Part shown: one piece after another, positions 26,806 through 35,404 of the stretch | Layout of the letters: each line of letters begins with the position of its first letter | How positions within the stretch are numbered: the first letter of the stretch is position 1 | DNA from: Undibacterium sp. KW1 | Lineage (GTDB): Bacteria; Pseudomonadota; Gammaproteobacteria; Burkholderiales; Burkholderiaceae_D | Reading direction: 5' to 3' | DNA length: 64,000 nucleotides | NCBI RefSeq assembly: GCF_009937955.1 | Contig: NZ_AP018439.1 | Coordinates: 744,001-808,000 of the forward strand | Position numbers and translations under genes: made by a program | The notes under the pieces: model-generated | Told to the model about the DNA's origin: nothing | The model's database searches: none | What the model saw: only the letters and a program-made list of their open reading frames with translations

Positions 26806-29163
26806 CTAGCGTTCGCTTAAACCACGCATCTTCGCATTGCGTGCATCATCCTTTTCTTTTGCCGGTTCAGCCCTTGGTGCTGGAGCAGGCGCGGGTGCCG
26901 GGGCAGCCCGTGGCGCTGGAGCCGGGGCTGCTGCTGGAGCGGGAGCAGGCATATGCACTATCGCTGGGGCCGGTGCCTGTCTCTGTTCCATTCTTGGCTC
27001 CATCCTCTGTTCCATGCGTGGGGCCTGCTGTGGTGCAGGCTGTATCATGGGTTGCGGAGCCTGTCTTTCTACCGGCCTTTCCACAGGCCGCTCTACCGGT
27101 GCGACTGGCACTGGTCTCTCCCTGACTCGTTCAACCGGTCTTTCATTGCCGCGGTCTATACGCTCTGGCTGGCGTTCCACACGTATTTCCTGTGCTGGAT
27201 TATTATTGATGCCATTACCATATCTGGATGACCTGTCATTGTTTTCAGCTGGTCTGTTTTGGTTCACAGGATTGGGGCTGCCCATGATCGCATTATTGAC
27301 CGGGGCATTCGCAGCAGGCGAGCGCACAGGTGGATTACTGATAACATTGACCGGCGGTGCCACATTCGGTGCAGCATTATTGTTTGGTTGCACATTCACT
27401 GTTGCCGCTGGTGGATTAGCTGATGGATTATTCAGTTGCGGACGCTGATAGACATTGTTGCCCTGGTTGACGTTGTTAGGTGCACCATTGCCATAGATGC
27501 GGGGCGCGTTACCCTGTGTCTCCGGGCTGCGGTTCATATTGCCCATGCCCTGATTGGCCGGGTTATTCGCAGGGGCAAGACTATTGCCGTTGGCAGGTGG
27601 CGTATTGACCGCATTTGAAATAATGCCCGACACAGTATTTGGCTGTGCATTCGGTGTTACGACTGCATTATTTTGCCCGCGTGGGTAGCCATTGATTTCT
27701 GCCGGGCGGTTCACTGGCCTGGCTTCATTCGGATTCAGGTTGGTGATTGTGCCCACGCGGTCATTGCGTGCTGGTGGCATGTCCAGATTTCTTTGCCTGA
27801 ATTGTTCCGCGTTACGCAAGTTGCCCTGGCGTGCTTCGCCAAAACGGTTATTACTGACCGGCGTGATATTCGGTGCCTCAGTGACTACTACCGGGGCCTG
27901 GCGGTTTTGTACTGCTGCGACAGGGTTTCTGGAGACGGGCAATACATGCTCACCGCGTACAAAGGTGTTGGTGGGTACGATGGTCACGGCATTACGCACA
28001 CCCTGGTTCACAAAGCGGGCATTCGTGATCGTGCTGTTGACCACCATGTTTTGATTCAGGCGTTGTATGTACTGGTTACTATGGGCGTAACCTGGCTTAT
28101 AGACTTCACCAGGCCCCAGCGGGAACCAGGCAACCGAAGGATGTGAACCCGGTTTGGAACCATAATAATTATTGATGTAAGTGTTGCCGCCGACAAAAGC
28201 CACCAGAGCCGGTGCATATACCGGACGGATATGATGCTGGCGTGGTCCGGGCACCCAGGCCCAGCGTGTGCCTACATAAGCCCAGCGGCCATAGTGATAG
28301 GGTGCAAATCCCCATGGGGCACGATCTACCCAAGTCCAGCCCCAGGGGGCAACCCAGACCCAGCTACCATCGCGGTACGGCGCCCAGGTCGCGCTGACCT
28401 GGCGCGGGTACCAGACTGCGCCATAATCGCTGGTGGTTTCCCATGAACCATATTGATCAAGCTGTTCATAGCCTATGACTTCACGCGAGACATAACGCAC
28501 GGTCTCTACATTCTCTTCTGCACGGTCACGGTCAGCAGCCCATAAATCAAAAGTATCGGGCGGCGGTACATAGCCTATCATCGTGTGCTGCAGGTTGCTG
28601 CCAGAAAAACGCGATTGTTCACCTTGTCTGATGGTGACGGTATCACGCTCGCCACGGGCAACAGCGGTACCACGCCTGACCAGTACAGTGGTGGTATTGT
28701 CGTCGTTAACATTGATGCGGTATTCACCTGGCTCTTGCAGCGAGAACACCAGGTTGGGTGTGCGTATGTCAAAATTTTCGCGGTTGCTGAGTTCGCGCAC
28801 GCGTATCACCATGCTGCCCTGATTCAGGTCGATTTGCGTGTTGTCGTCATCCAGCAGGCTGAAACTCATGCGTGTGTTTTCTGCCAGGCGCAAGGCATTT
28901 GGCCCCACATGCATTTCTGCCCTGCCCGCATAGGGCACCTGAAGGCTGTCGCCGGTAGAGATGGGGCGGTTTTGCACCAGTGAGCTCCAGCTATTGCTGC
29001 CCGCATCGGCAAAACTGACATTGCCGTAGGAGTAACTGACCCTGGCGACGCGGCCTGGCGGCTCATCCTGAGCCTGGGCCGAGCCTAAATAAAACAGGCC
29101 CGCCACTGCCAGGGCGGCAATTTTCATTAAAGGCTTGTTGTGCGTACGAGTATGTGCTGACAT
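26806..29163 (-). CDS. FecR-domain / DUF6600 protein with long low-complexity tail
   Basis: A 785-residue exported protein. Signal sequence about residues 13-31 (MKIAALAVAGLFYLGSAQA). A FecR-like domain follows (PGRVARVSYSYGNVSF and GDSLQVPYAGRAEMHV), then the Trp/Tyr-rich DUF6600 segment near residues 255-310 (WAPYRDGSWVWVAPWGW). From about residue 400 the chain is an Asn/Pro/Ala/Gln-rich disordered tail with VERPVERPVER repeats and a Pro-Ala end. ATG at 29163 follows AGGAAG, so it is kept over Met13. FecR domains often sense or anchor at the envelope; no sigma factor or TonB receptor gene is near. Confidence 0.85.
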   Translation of the reverse strand: MSAHTRTHNKPLMKIAALAVAGLFYLGSAQAQDEPPGRVARVSYSYGNVSFADAGSNSWSSLVQNRPISTGDSLQVPYAGRAEMHVGPNALRLAENTRMSFSLLDDDNTQIDLNQGSMVIRVRELSNRENFDIRTPNLVFSLQEPGEYRINVNDDNTTTVLVRRGTAVARGERDTVTIRQGEQSRFSGSNLQHTMIGYVPPPDTFDLWAADRDRAEENVETVRYVSREVIGYEQLDQYGSWETTSDYGAVWYPRQVSATWAPYRDGSWVWVAPWGWTWVDRAPWGFAPYHYGRWAYVGTRWAWVPGPRQHHIRPVYAPALVAFVGGNTYINNYYGSKPGSHPSVAWFPLGPGEVYKPGYAHSNQYIQRLNQNMVVNSTITNARFVNQGVRNAVTIVPTNTFVRGEHVLPVSRNPVAAVQNRQAPVVVTEAPNITPVSNNRFGEARQGNLRNAEQFRQRNLDMPPARNDRVGTITNLNPNEARPVNRPAEINGYPRGQNNAVVTPNAQPNTVSGIISNAVNTPPANGNSLAPANNPANQGMGNMNRSPETQGNAPRIYGNGAPNNVNQGNNVYQRPQLNNPSANPPAATVNVQPNNNAAPNVAPPVNVISNPPVRSPAANAPVNNAIMGSPNPVNQNRPAENNDRSSRYGNGINNNPAQEIRVERQPERIDRGNERPVERVRERPVPVAPVERPVERPVERQAPQPMIQPAPQQAPRMEQRMEPRMEQRQAPAPAIVHMPAPAPAAAPAPAPRAAPAPAPAPAPRAEPAKEKDDARNAKMRGLSER

Positions 29164-29290
29164 GAATTTCTTCCTGCGCGGTAAGATAGGCTGAGCAAAT
29201 CTGCTCCATATACCCCTTAACGCACGAACAGTGGTTTTGGATGTCAGGCAATTTCACATTGTTTGAAATTTTTGCTGTGCGTTGCACAAG

Positions 29291-30283
29291 TTAATACAAG
29301 GTTGAGCCATGATTGAGGGGGATTGTGCTCAGCCATTGTTGTCCAAGTGCCAGTAATTCTTTGTTAAACTCTGTTTGCAAAGAGAAATGTCCCCAGTCTA
29401 TTTCTGCATAACTTTTGTTACCGGCCAGCCGCTGGTAGCAATCCAGTGTCAATTGCGGATTGACCATCTTGTCACGTTTCTGGTTGATGACCAGCACAGG
29501 CACATCAGTATTGGCTTCTAGCGGTATCACAAAAGGTGTCGCCAGCATGCTGGCGAAATAGCGCGCCGTCACTGTACGCAGAGTCAGCGGATCAGCCTGC
29601 CATCTGGCGTAAAAGCCCAGAGCCAGGTCGCGTTCATCGACCATGTTTTCAAAACGTGCGAGCGGGCGGTAGGGCAGGCGCATGCGAGGTACGATTTTTG
29701 CCAGCAGGCTACCCATTGCCTTGCACATCCTGGCAAGACCGGGGAGTTTTGCCAGGCCTGCAAAGCGGGTAAATGCGAGGCCAGTGACCGGGTCGCCAAA
29801 ATCATACAGATTCAGGCAAACCGCCGCGACTGGCGGCCTGCCCTGTTTTGCCAGCACGGCAGCGGCGGCGTACGTCAGGCCACCACCTATGCTGCCGCCG
29901 CAAAGGTAGAGCGGGCCGCTAAACTCTGTTCTGGCCCAGTTTGCTACATCGACGATGTTCTGCACGGCTTCTGCCACGGTAAAGTCGCCCATCGCGCCGC
30001 CAGAGCGCCCCTGGCCTTTCTGGTCAGGCACGATGACGGTATAACCCTGCTCATAAAAAGCCAGTGCCAGGCCAACAAACAAACCGCCGTATCCACCGCC
30101 ACCGTGATTCAATATCAGCACAGGGGCAGCTTTATCCTGTTGCTGGTACAGGTCTATATGCAACTCCACCCCCGTAGATTGCAGATGGCGTGTTTGCACC
30201 ACGGTCAGCACGCGTGCCAGCAGAGCTGGGTCGTGATAGCAGTGCCAGTAAGTCTGGCTGTGGCGTGCCTGATTCATATTCAT
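29291..30283 (-). CDS. alpha/beta hydrolase
   Basis: A 330-residue alpha/beta-hydrolase. The oxyanion strand is VLILNHGGGGYGG, the nucleophile elbow GGSIGGG (Ser near residue 132), and the candidate acid/His are in the C-terminal part (NQKRDKM, EIDWGHFS). No signal peptide, so a cytosolic esterase or lipase-like enzyme. It is divergent from a TetR regulator with a perfect palindrome between them, so its expression is probably repressed until an unknown ligand appears. Confidence 0.87.
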   Translation of the reverse strand: MNMNQARHSQTYWHCYHDPALLARVLTVVQTRHLQSTGVELHIDLYQQQDKAAPVLILNHGGGGYGGLFVGLALAFYEQGYTVIVPDQKGQGRSGGAMGDFTVAEAVQNIVDVANWARTEFSGPLYLCGGSIGGGLTYAAAAVLAKQGRPPVAAVCLNLYDFGDPVTGLAFTRFAGLAKLPGLARMCKAMGSLLAKIVPRMRLPYRPLARFENMVDERDLALGFYARWQADPLTLRTVTARYFASMLATPFVIPLEANTDVPVLVINQKRDKMVNPQLTLDCYQRLAGNKSYAEIDWGHFSLQTEFNKELLALGQQWLSTIPLNHGSTLY

Positions 30284-30314
30284 GCTGCGATAGTCCGGTC
30301 AATGTGTGTAGGAC

Positions 30315-30344
30315 TATAATATGAATAATTATTCATATTGTCTA
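30315..30344. promoter_or_regulatory. TetR operator and overlapping divergent promoters
   Basis: A perfect 22-bp palindrome covers 30318-30339 (half-site AATATGAATAA followed by its reverse complement). For the hydrolase the minus strand has -35 TAGACA (30344-30339) and -10 TATTAT (30321-30316) with a 17-bp spacer that is filled by the palindrome. On the plus strand TATAAT at 30315-30320 could be the -10 of the TetR gene. A repressor bound here would block both. Confidence 0.75.
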
Positions 30345-30370
30345 TTCGCATTCGGAGGCTGCTTACTGCC

Positions 30371-31042
30371 ATGTCTAAATCACGTAGTCAGCCTCTCACC
30401 CGGCCTAATAACCGGCCTAATAACCGGCCTATAACCCAGCCTTTAAAACAGCCTTCCCAGCAGCGTTCCAAGGTTACCGTGCAGGCTATCCTGGAAGCAG
30501 CTATTCACATTTTTGATGAATATGGCTATGCCGCTGGCACGACTTCACGTATCGCCAGCCGCGCCGGGGTCTCGATTGGTTCACTCTACCAATACTTTCC
30601 TAACAAGGATTCGATATTGACGGCATTGGCCGAGCAGCATCTGGCCGAGGGACTGGCTCTCAGCATGCGCCTGCTTGAGACCCTGCGCACGACCACACAA
30701 GCGCTGGAGCCGGTATTGCATGACATCGTCGGCCACATGATTGCCTTGCATGAGCACAATCCCGGCTTGCACAGGTTGTTATATGAAGAAGGCTTGCTGC
30801 CCGCACAATTGCGGCAGACTGCGAAACAGGCAGAACAGTTTTTGATAGAAGAGGTGGCACGTTGCCTGAGTTTGCGAGCTGACGTTGCAGCAGTTGCTGA
30901 CCGCCAGATGCAGGCTTATTTTGTCGTGCATGCGATTGAGCATTTCACGCACAGGCTGGTAATAGACCAGGCACCGGTGGAGTTTCAGTTGCGGGGGAAG
31001 AGCGAACTGGTCGGTATGCTGCAAAGGTATTTGCAGGCGTAG
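30371..31042 (+). CDS. TetR family transcriptional regulator
   Basis: A 223-residue TetR repressor. An unusual N-terminal extension (residues 1-37, RPNNRPNNRPITQP) precedes the helix-turn-helix (TVQAILEAAIHIFDEYGYAAGTTSRIASRAGVS split over 38-72, then IGSLYQYFPNKDSIL). The C-terminal ligand domain has a typical helical pattern. ATG at 30371 is chosen over an upstream TTG at 30338 that would overlap the operator. The extension is encoded by a 12-bp tandem repeat at 30401-30436. It should control the divergent hydrolase. Confidence 0.88.
   Translation: MSKSRSQPLTRPNNRPNNRPITQPLKQPSQQRSKVTVQAILEAAIHIFDEYGYAAGTTSRIASRAGVSIGSLYQYFPNKDSILTALAEQHLAEGLALSMRLLETLRTTTQALEPVLHDIVGHMIALHEHNPGLHRLLYEEGLLPAQLRQTAKQAEQFLIEEVARCLSLRADVAAVADRQMQAYFVVHAIEHFTHRLVIDQAPVEFQLRGKSELVGMLQRYLQA
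30401..30436 (+). repeat. 12-bp tandem repeat inside the TetR gene
   Basis: Two exact copies of CGGCCTAATAAC (30401-30412, 30413-30424) and a third degenerate copy CGGCCTATAACC (30425-30436). It keeps the reading frame and encodes the RPNN-RPNN-RPIT run in the N-terminal extension. Copy-number change would lengthen or shorten the protein without a frameshift. Confidence 0.8.
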
Positions 31043-31074
31043 ACCTGGAAGGGGCCTAGGTTGGGCGAAGCTTC

Positions 31075-31198
31075 GTAGGTTGGGCTACGCTTTACCAGCC
31101 CAACACTGGGCTTCTGCAAACGTATACGTTATTTAAACGCCGAGTGTTGGGCTGGTACCCCGCAGCCCAACCTACAAACGCAGCCCAACCTACAAACG
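31075..31198. repeat. GTAGGTTGGGCT element, copy 3, with tandem duplication
   Basis: The element starts GTAGGTTGGGCT (31075-31086) and ends AGCCCAACCTAC (31164-31175); inner arms CCAGCCCAACACTGGG and GTGTTGGGCTGG repeat the copy 2 pattern. The core includes the palindrome AACGTATACGTT. The right end is duplicated: CAGCCCAACCTACAAACG occurs twice in tandem (31163-31180 and 31181-31198). A partial left end, CCTAGGTTGGGC, lies at 31055. Confidence 0.8.
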
Positions 31199-31203
31199 TA
31201 CAA

Positions 31204-33192
31204 CTACATCATCACATTAATAATGGCATTACCTATCCCCAGGATAGCCGCACCCGAGATCAACCCTGCACTGATAGCCTCGCAACCCTCTACCCAGAAA
31301 GTATGGCCTTTCGTGCCTTTTTCAGCATTTCTTTTGCCCATGTACCAGAATATCAAGGCACCCAGCCACATGGCGAAGCAGGATTCTGGTGGCAAGACTA
31401 CGCCCAGTCCTATGGATACTGAAGACAGCGGCAAGCGGCCACGGGTGATGACATTGGTCACTTCAATGAACACTGCGCACAGGCCCGCTACCGCCATGGC
31501 GATGATGGCAGAAGTCGGCAAGCCACTGACGCCCTTGGCAATGATCTCGGCCACACCCTTCCACTGCAAGGCAGACGGGAAGGCGAATTGCTCACTGACG
31601 ATAGTCGCCGTGCTGCGCAAGCCATTCGCATCTGGTGGCAAGAACAACAGGAAGAACAGCGGCACGCAAGCCAGTGCACCAGAGACAATACCAATGATAT
31701 GGCCAATGACCTGGTGACGCGGTTTGCCACCCAGCATATAACCAGGTTTGATATCCGACAGCAATGAAGACGCATTGAAGGCGATGTCTGCTGTCATACC
31801 GGCTGGTAAAAGGTTATTGGCCGGATTGCTGCGGTCTATTGCACCCATGCTGAATTGCGTGATCTTGGCCAGCGCACCGATAGGTGCCCAGGAAGTCAGC
31901 GCCATCGCATTGATACAGATGATGGTCAGCACAAAAATCAGCGGGAAAGCGATCAGCGCCATGATGTAAGGCACGCCAAACAGGGTATTCACCAGCCAGG
32001 CAGCAAGTGCACACAGGATAGGTACACCTACATAAGAAATCCACAGCGGTACTTCAATATCCTTCAAAGGATCGGGTCCGGACTCTTTTTCTTTCTTGCC
32101 GCCGCCAGTCATGGATTTGAAGGCCGCCTTGAACAGCTCAGGTTTGGCCAGCAAACCAACCATGGAGCCCACCACCATCATCGTCACTGCCCACCACAGG
32201 CCCCACTGGTTGACAATCTCGGTACGGGAAATGGCGACTACCGTGCCATTTGGCAAAGTGCGCGCAGCGATATCGCCGTTTTGTATCATCCACGGCGCAA
32301 GGATCACAAAGTTGATGAAAGCACCCAGCATGACGCTGCTGGCAACCCGTATGCCCATCAGGCCACCAACGCCAAACATCGCAACGTCCAGATTCAGGCG
32401 CAGGCCGAGTTGACGTATATCGGTACCCATGATCTTGGGTATCCACCACTGGAACTTCATGGCTGCCGTGTAGTAATAAGTATCCAGGCGCTCAGGCAGG
32501 TTCCAGGCTTCTGTCATGCCTGCCCATTTGTCCATGCGCAAAATCTTGAACTGTATCAGCCGCATCCAGCCATCGCTGACGATGATCTGGTACAAACCGG
32601 CAAACAAACTGGTATAACCGAGCAGCTTGGCCTTGTAGATGCCGCCGCCTGCACCGTCGGTGTAGAGCGAGTCAAGTACCACGCCACAGGCGCGGCCTTC
32701 TGGAAAGGGCAATTGGTCTTCATTGACAAAGCGGCGCTTCAGCGGGAATGCGACCAGCACACCGATCAGCGCGACCACCACGACCCAGATCAGCATCTGC
32801 CACCAGGGGATGATCTTGCCGGTGATCAGCATATACGCCGCCAGGCTGGAAATCATGGGGTTGACCATGTAGCCAGCAGCAGTGGCGACCGATTGCGTGA
32901 GGTTGTTTTCCAGTATGCTGTAGTCGGCAGTCACGCCCATGCTATGCAAGATCTTGAAAATCGCAAACGACAAAATCACTGAAGTCAGGCCTACACCAAT
33001 ACCGATACCGGTCTTGGCACCGATATACAATGCCGTGGCGGCCAGTATGCCACCCAGCAAGAAACCTGTCAGGGCAGAGCGCAGGGTGAGCTGTGCCATG
33101 TCCTTGCGGTAGATGTTGTCAAACCACCATTGATCCTTCTGTCGTCGTGTCCAGGTGCGTATCTGTTCATCATCCAGCTGTTGCAGAGCCAT
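31204..33192 (-). CDS. OPT family oligopeptide transporter
   Basis: A 662-residue integral membrane protein of the oligopeptide transporter family, with about 14-16 hydrophobic segments. It starts MALQQLDDEQIRTWTRRQKDQWW and includes the long conserved blocks around AFPLKRRFVNEDQLPFPEG and the GRLPLSSVSIGLGVVLPPES region. It probably imports short peptides or metal chelates by proton symport. The ATG at 33192 follows GGAGG with a short spacer; the longer frame to 33309 runs through repeat copy B and is not real. Regulated independently of the hydrolase pair. Confidence 0.9.
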   Translation of the reverse strand: MALQQLDDEQIRTWTRRQKDQWWFDNIYRKDMAQLTLRSALTGFLLGGILAATALYIGAKTGIGIGVGLTSVILSFAIFKILHSMGVTADYSILENNLTQSVATAAGYMVNPMISSLAAYMLITGKIIPWWQMLIWVVVVALIGVLVAFPLKRRFVNEDQLPFPEGRACGVVLDSLYTDGAGGGIYKAKLLGYTSLFAGLYQIIVSDGWMRLIQFKILRMDKWAGMTEAWNLPERLDTYYYTAAMKFQWWIPKIMGTDIRQLGLRLNLDVAMFGVGGLMGIRVASSVMLGAFINFVILAPWMIQNGDIAARTLPNGTVVAISRTEIVNQWGLWWAVTMMVVGSMVGLLAKPELFKAAFKSMTGGGKKEKESGPDPLKDIEVPLWISYVGVPILCALAAWLVNTLFGVPYIMALIAFPLIFVLTIICINAMALTSWAPIGALAKITQFSMGAIDRSNPANNLLPAGMTADIAFNASSLLSDIKPGYMLGGKPRHQVIGHIIGIVSGALACVPLFFLLFLPPDANGLRSTATIVSEQFAFPSALQWKGVAEIIAKGVSGLPTSAIIAMAVAGLCAVFIEVTNVITRGRLPLSSVSIGLGVVLPPESCFAMWLGALIFWYMGKRNAEKGTKGHTFWVEGCEAISAGLISGAAILGIGNAIINVMM

Positions 33193-33509
33193 GTATCCTC
33201 CATTTTTATTAAGGACTGACGCAAAACCACCCCGACTGCACAGCAAAGACTGGCAGCAACAATTTTGCGTAAGCCCTGATTGTGATCTGCTGCCTTGTGG
33301 GCTGCGCATCTATCCTCAGTGTCACGCCATGGCTCAATTTTTGTAAGGATGAGCTCAGGCGGTAGCGCAATATAGTGTTAGCTGAAGATCATGTCAATTT
33401 TTGTGCACTGCGCTGATGACATCAGCCTGAACTTGAACAAGCCACAGGCGTCCAACAGCAGTAAAATGCTGGCAACAATATTTCTATAAATACATGCGGA
33501 GAACATTTC
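33193..33509. other. divergent promoter region with repeat copy B
   Basis: This gap between the divergent OPT and metallopeptidase genes contains the ACGCAAAA element (33212-33277). The rest (33278-33509) shows no gene. A TTGTAAGG-like tract at 33342 is not a convincing promoter. Confidence 0.5.
33212..33277. repeat. ACGCAAAA inverted-repeat element, copy B
   Basis: AGGACTGACGCAAAA (33212-33226) pairs with TTTTGCGTAAGCCCT (33263-33277), 13 of 15 positions. The spacer is shorter than in copy A and unrelated to it, so only the ends are conserved. It lies 19 bp upstream of the OPT transporter start. Confidence 0.65.
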
Positions 33510-34721
33510 ATGGAACTCAATCAGGTGGCAGAAGCCTATGTCAAACTCGTCCTGGCAGTTGGTCAGCATGATCCCGGCTATGTCGATGCCTATTACGGCC
33601 CTGCAGAATGGCAGGCAGCATCGCAAAAACTGCCCCTGGCAGACTTGTTGCAGCAGGCAGAAGAACTGACAGCACAGGCGCAAGCCCTGCCAGCAGCAGT
33701 GGCCGGCCAAGAGCTGCGCCAGGATTTTTTACGCCTGCATGTAGCCGCCGTGCGCACCTACATTGCTCATCTGGCAGGTCATAAACTGTCTTTCGATGAT
33801 GAATCGCAAGCCTTGTACGATGCCCGGTCACCTGAACTGAGCCCGGCAGATTTCGACCCCATCCTGGCTGAACTGAGTCAGCTACTGCCGGGTGAAGGTG
33901 ATTTGAATACCCGCCTCAGCACTTATGCAAAGCAGTTTGAAATCCCGCAAGACAAGCTTGATGTCGTGTTCAAGGCTGCCATCAACGAATCCCGCGCCCG
34001 CACCAGGAAATACATCAGCCTGCCGGAAGAAGAAAATTTTGAGATTGAATATGTCAAGGACCAGGTCTGGAGTGCCTACAACTGGTACAAGGGCAATAGC
34101 TATAGCCTGATACAGGTCAATACCGACCTCCCCATGTTCATCAGCCGCGCCATTGACCTGGCAAGCCATGAGGGCTACCCTGGCCATCATGTCTTTAATC
34201 TGCTCATAGAAAAACACCTGGTCAATGACAATGCCTGGGTCGAGTACAGCGTTTATCCCCTGTATTCACCGATGTCCTTCTTGGCCGAGGGCAGTGCCAA
34301 CTACGGCATAGAAGTCGCCTTTCCGCATGCAGAGCGCATGGCATTTGAAAAAGAAACCCTGTTCCCGCTGGCAGGCATAGACCCGGCCAAGGTCGAACAT
34401 TACTACCAGGTGCAGGCCGTCCTGCAAAAGCTGACTTACGCTGGCAATATGGTCGCCAAGCTATATCTCGATGGTGAAGTCGACACGGAAGCCGCCGTCG
34501 CCATGCTGATGAAATACGCCTTGTCTGACGAAGCCAGATCACGGCAACGCCTGCGCTTCATGGAAAAGCATAGGTCTTACGTCATCAACTACAACCTTGG
34601 CCAGGATATGACCAAGGCCTATGTAGAAAAACTTGCTAAACCGGGCGATGAGCAAAGCCGCTGGCAAGTCTTTGCCGAGCTGTTGTCCAAGCCCAGGACA
34701 GCATCGATGATGAAGGTTTAA
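33510..34721 (+). CDS. DUF885-like zinc metallopeptidase
   Basis: A 403-residue protein with the metallopeptidase motif HEGYPGHH (His220, Glu221, His226, His227; a variant of HExxH in which the spacing is HExxxGHH as in DUF885 proteins) and a downstream Glu in FLAEGSANYGIE. It is shorter than typical DUF885 proteins of about 600 residues, lacking most of the N-terminal part. No signal peptide is visible, so it is probably cytoplasmic. The stop overlaps the convergent flavin reductase gene by four bases. Confidence 0.8.
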   Translation: MELNQVAEAYVKLVLAVGQHDPGYVDAYYGPAEWQAASQKLPLADLLQQAEELTAQAQALPAAVAGQELRQDFLRLHVAAVRTYIAHLAGHKLSFDDESQALYDARSPELSPADFDPILAELSQLLPGEGDLNTRLSTYAKQFEIPQDKLDVVFKAAINESRARTRKYISLPEEENFEIEYVKDQVWSAYNWYKGNSYSLIQVNTDLPMFISRAIDLASHEGYPGHHVFNLLIEKHLVNDNAWVEYSVYPLYSPMSFLAEGSANYGIEVAFPHAERMAFEKETLFPLAGIDPAKVEHYYQVQAVLQKLTYAGNMVAKLYLDGEVDTEAAVAMLMKYALSDEARSRQRLRFMEKHRSYVINYNLGQDMTKAYVEKLAKPGDEQSRWQVFAELLSKPRTASMMKV

Positions 34722-35404
34722 GACTCTGACAATGCAGGTATTTGACGGGCCTTATCGACATCCGGACTGCGGTAAGCTTTTTCCGGTATCGTCGATAGGG
34801 TAGATGCATGTACCTGCTGATTATCCAGTCCATAGAATTTCTGGAAGCTCATGATCAGCGGCTGCCATTTGTCCGGGTCTATCCGGTCAGGATTGCCATC
34901 CAGCAGTAGCGACGCATCCACATGCAGGCGTTGTATGCGCAACTCGAAAGTCAGTATGCCACCCTTGAGCATGGTTTCGTCTTCGGCTATGCCATGCATG
35001 GCAGCGACGGTGCATTCCTGTTGCACCAGGCATTCCTGCACCCGTGCGGCGGCCACGGTTTCTGATTTTTGTGGCGTCAGTCCTGCCAGCTCAAATTTGT
35101 TTCTCTCCAGCCGGTAACCGCGTGCTGCCTTCCAGGGGGACATGGCATCCGAGCCTGTCGTCAGCGCCAGCTTGTTGACTGCGGCTACTTCACTGACTGA
35201 GGCCAGATTGAGTACGCACTGACCATTTCTTTTCAAATTGCGGGCGGTTTGTGAACTCGACCCCACACCTATGAGGGCACGCCAGCCCAGCCAGAAAATG
35301 GATGAGATAGGGGCCAGGTTAAAACTGCCATCTTCATTGACGGTGCTGATCAGGATGACGGGGGTGCCGAAATAGAGTATGGCGGATTCGCTGCTGATGT
35401 GCAT
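34718..35404 (-). CDS. flavin reductase-like domain protein (FMN-binding split barrel)
   Basis: A 228-residue protein of the flavin reductase-like family (split barrel, FMN-binding). Features: FGTPVILISTVNEDGSFNLAPISSIFWLG near the N-terminus and ARNLKRNGQCVLNLAS. ATG at 35404 is preceded by GAGG and gives the typical start MHISSESAILYFGTPV; the longer frame to 35578 is unlikely. The cofactor and partner oxygenase are unknown. Its stop lies inside the shared TTAA of the convergent metallopeptidase stop (34718-34721). Confidence 0.8.
   Translation of the reverse strand: MHISSESAILYFGTPVILISTVNEDGSFNLAPISSIFWLGWRALIGVGSSSQTARNLKRNGQCVLNLASVSEVAAVNKLALTTGSDAMSPWKAARGYRLERNKFELAGLTPQKSETVAAARVQECLVQQECTVAAMHGIAEDETMLKGGILTFELRIQRLHVDASLLLDGNPDRIDPDKWQPLIMSFQKFYGLDNQQVHASTLSTIPEKAYRSPDVDKARQIPALSES

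Noticed and set aside
26837..27448. Plus-strand frame of 203 codons, Gly/Ala-rich
   Set aside because: Antisense to the repetitive Pro/Ala tail of the FecR/DUF6600 protein.
31855..32982. A 375-codon plus-strand open frame
   Set aside because: Antisense shadow of the OPT transporter; His/Gln-rich nonsense sequence.
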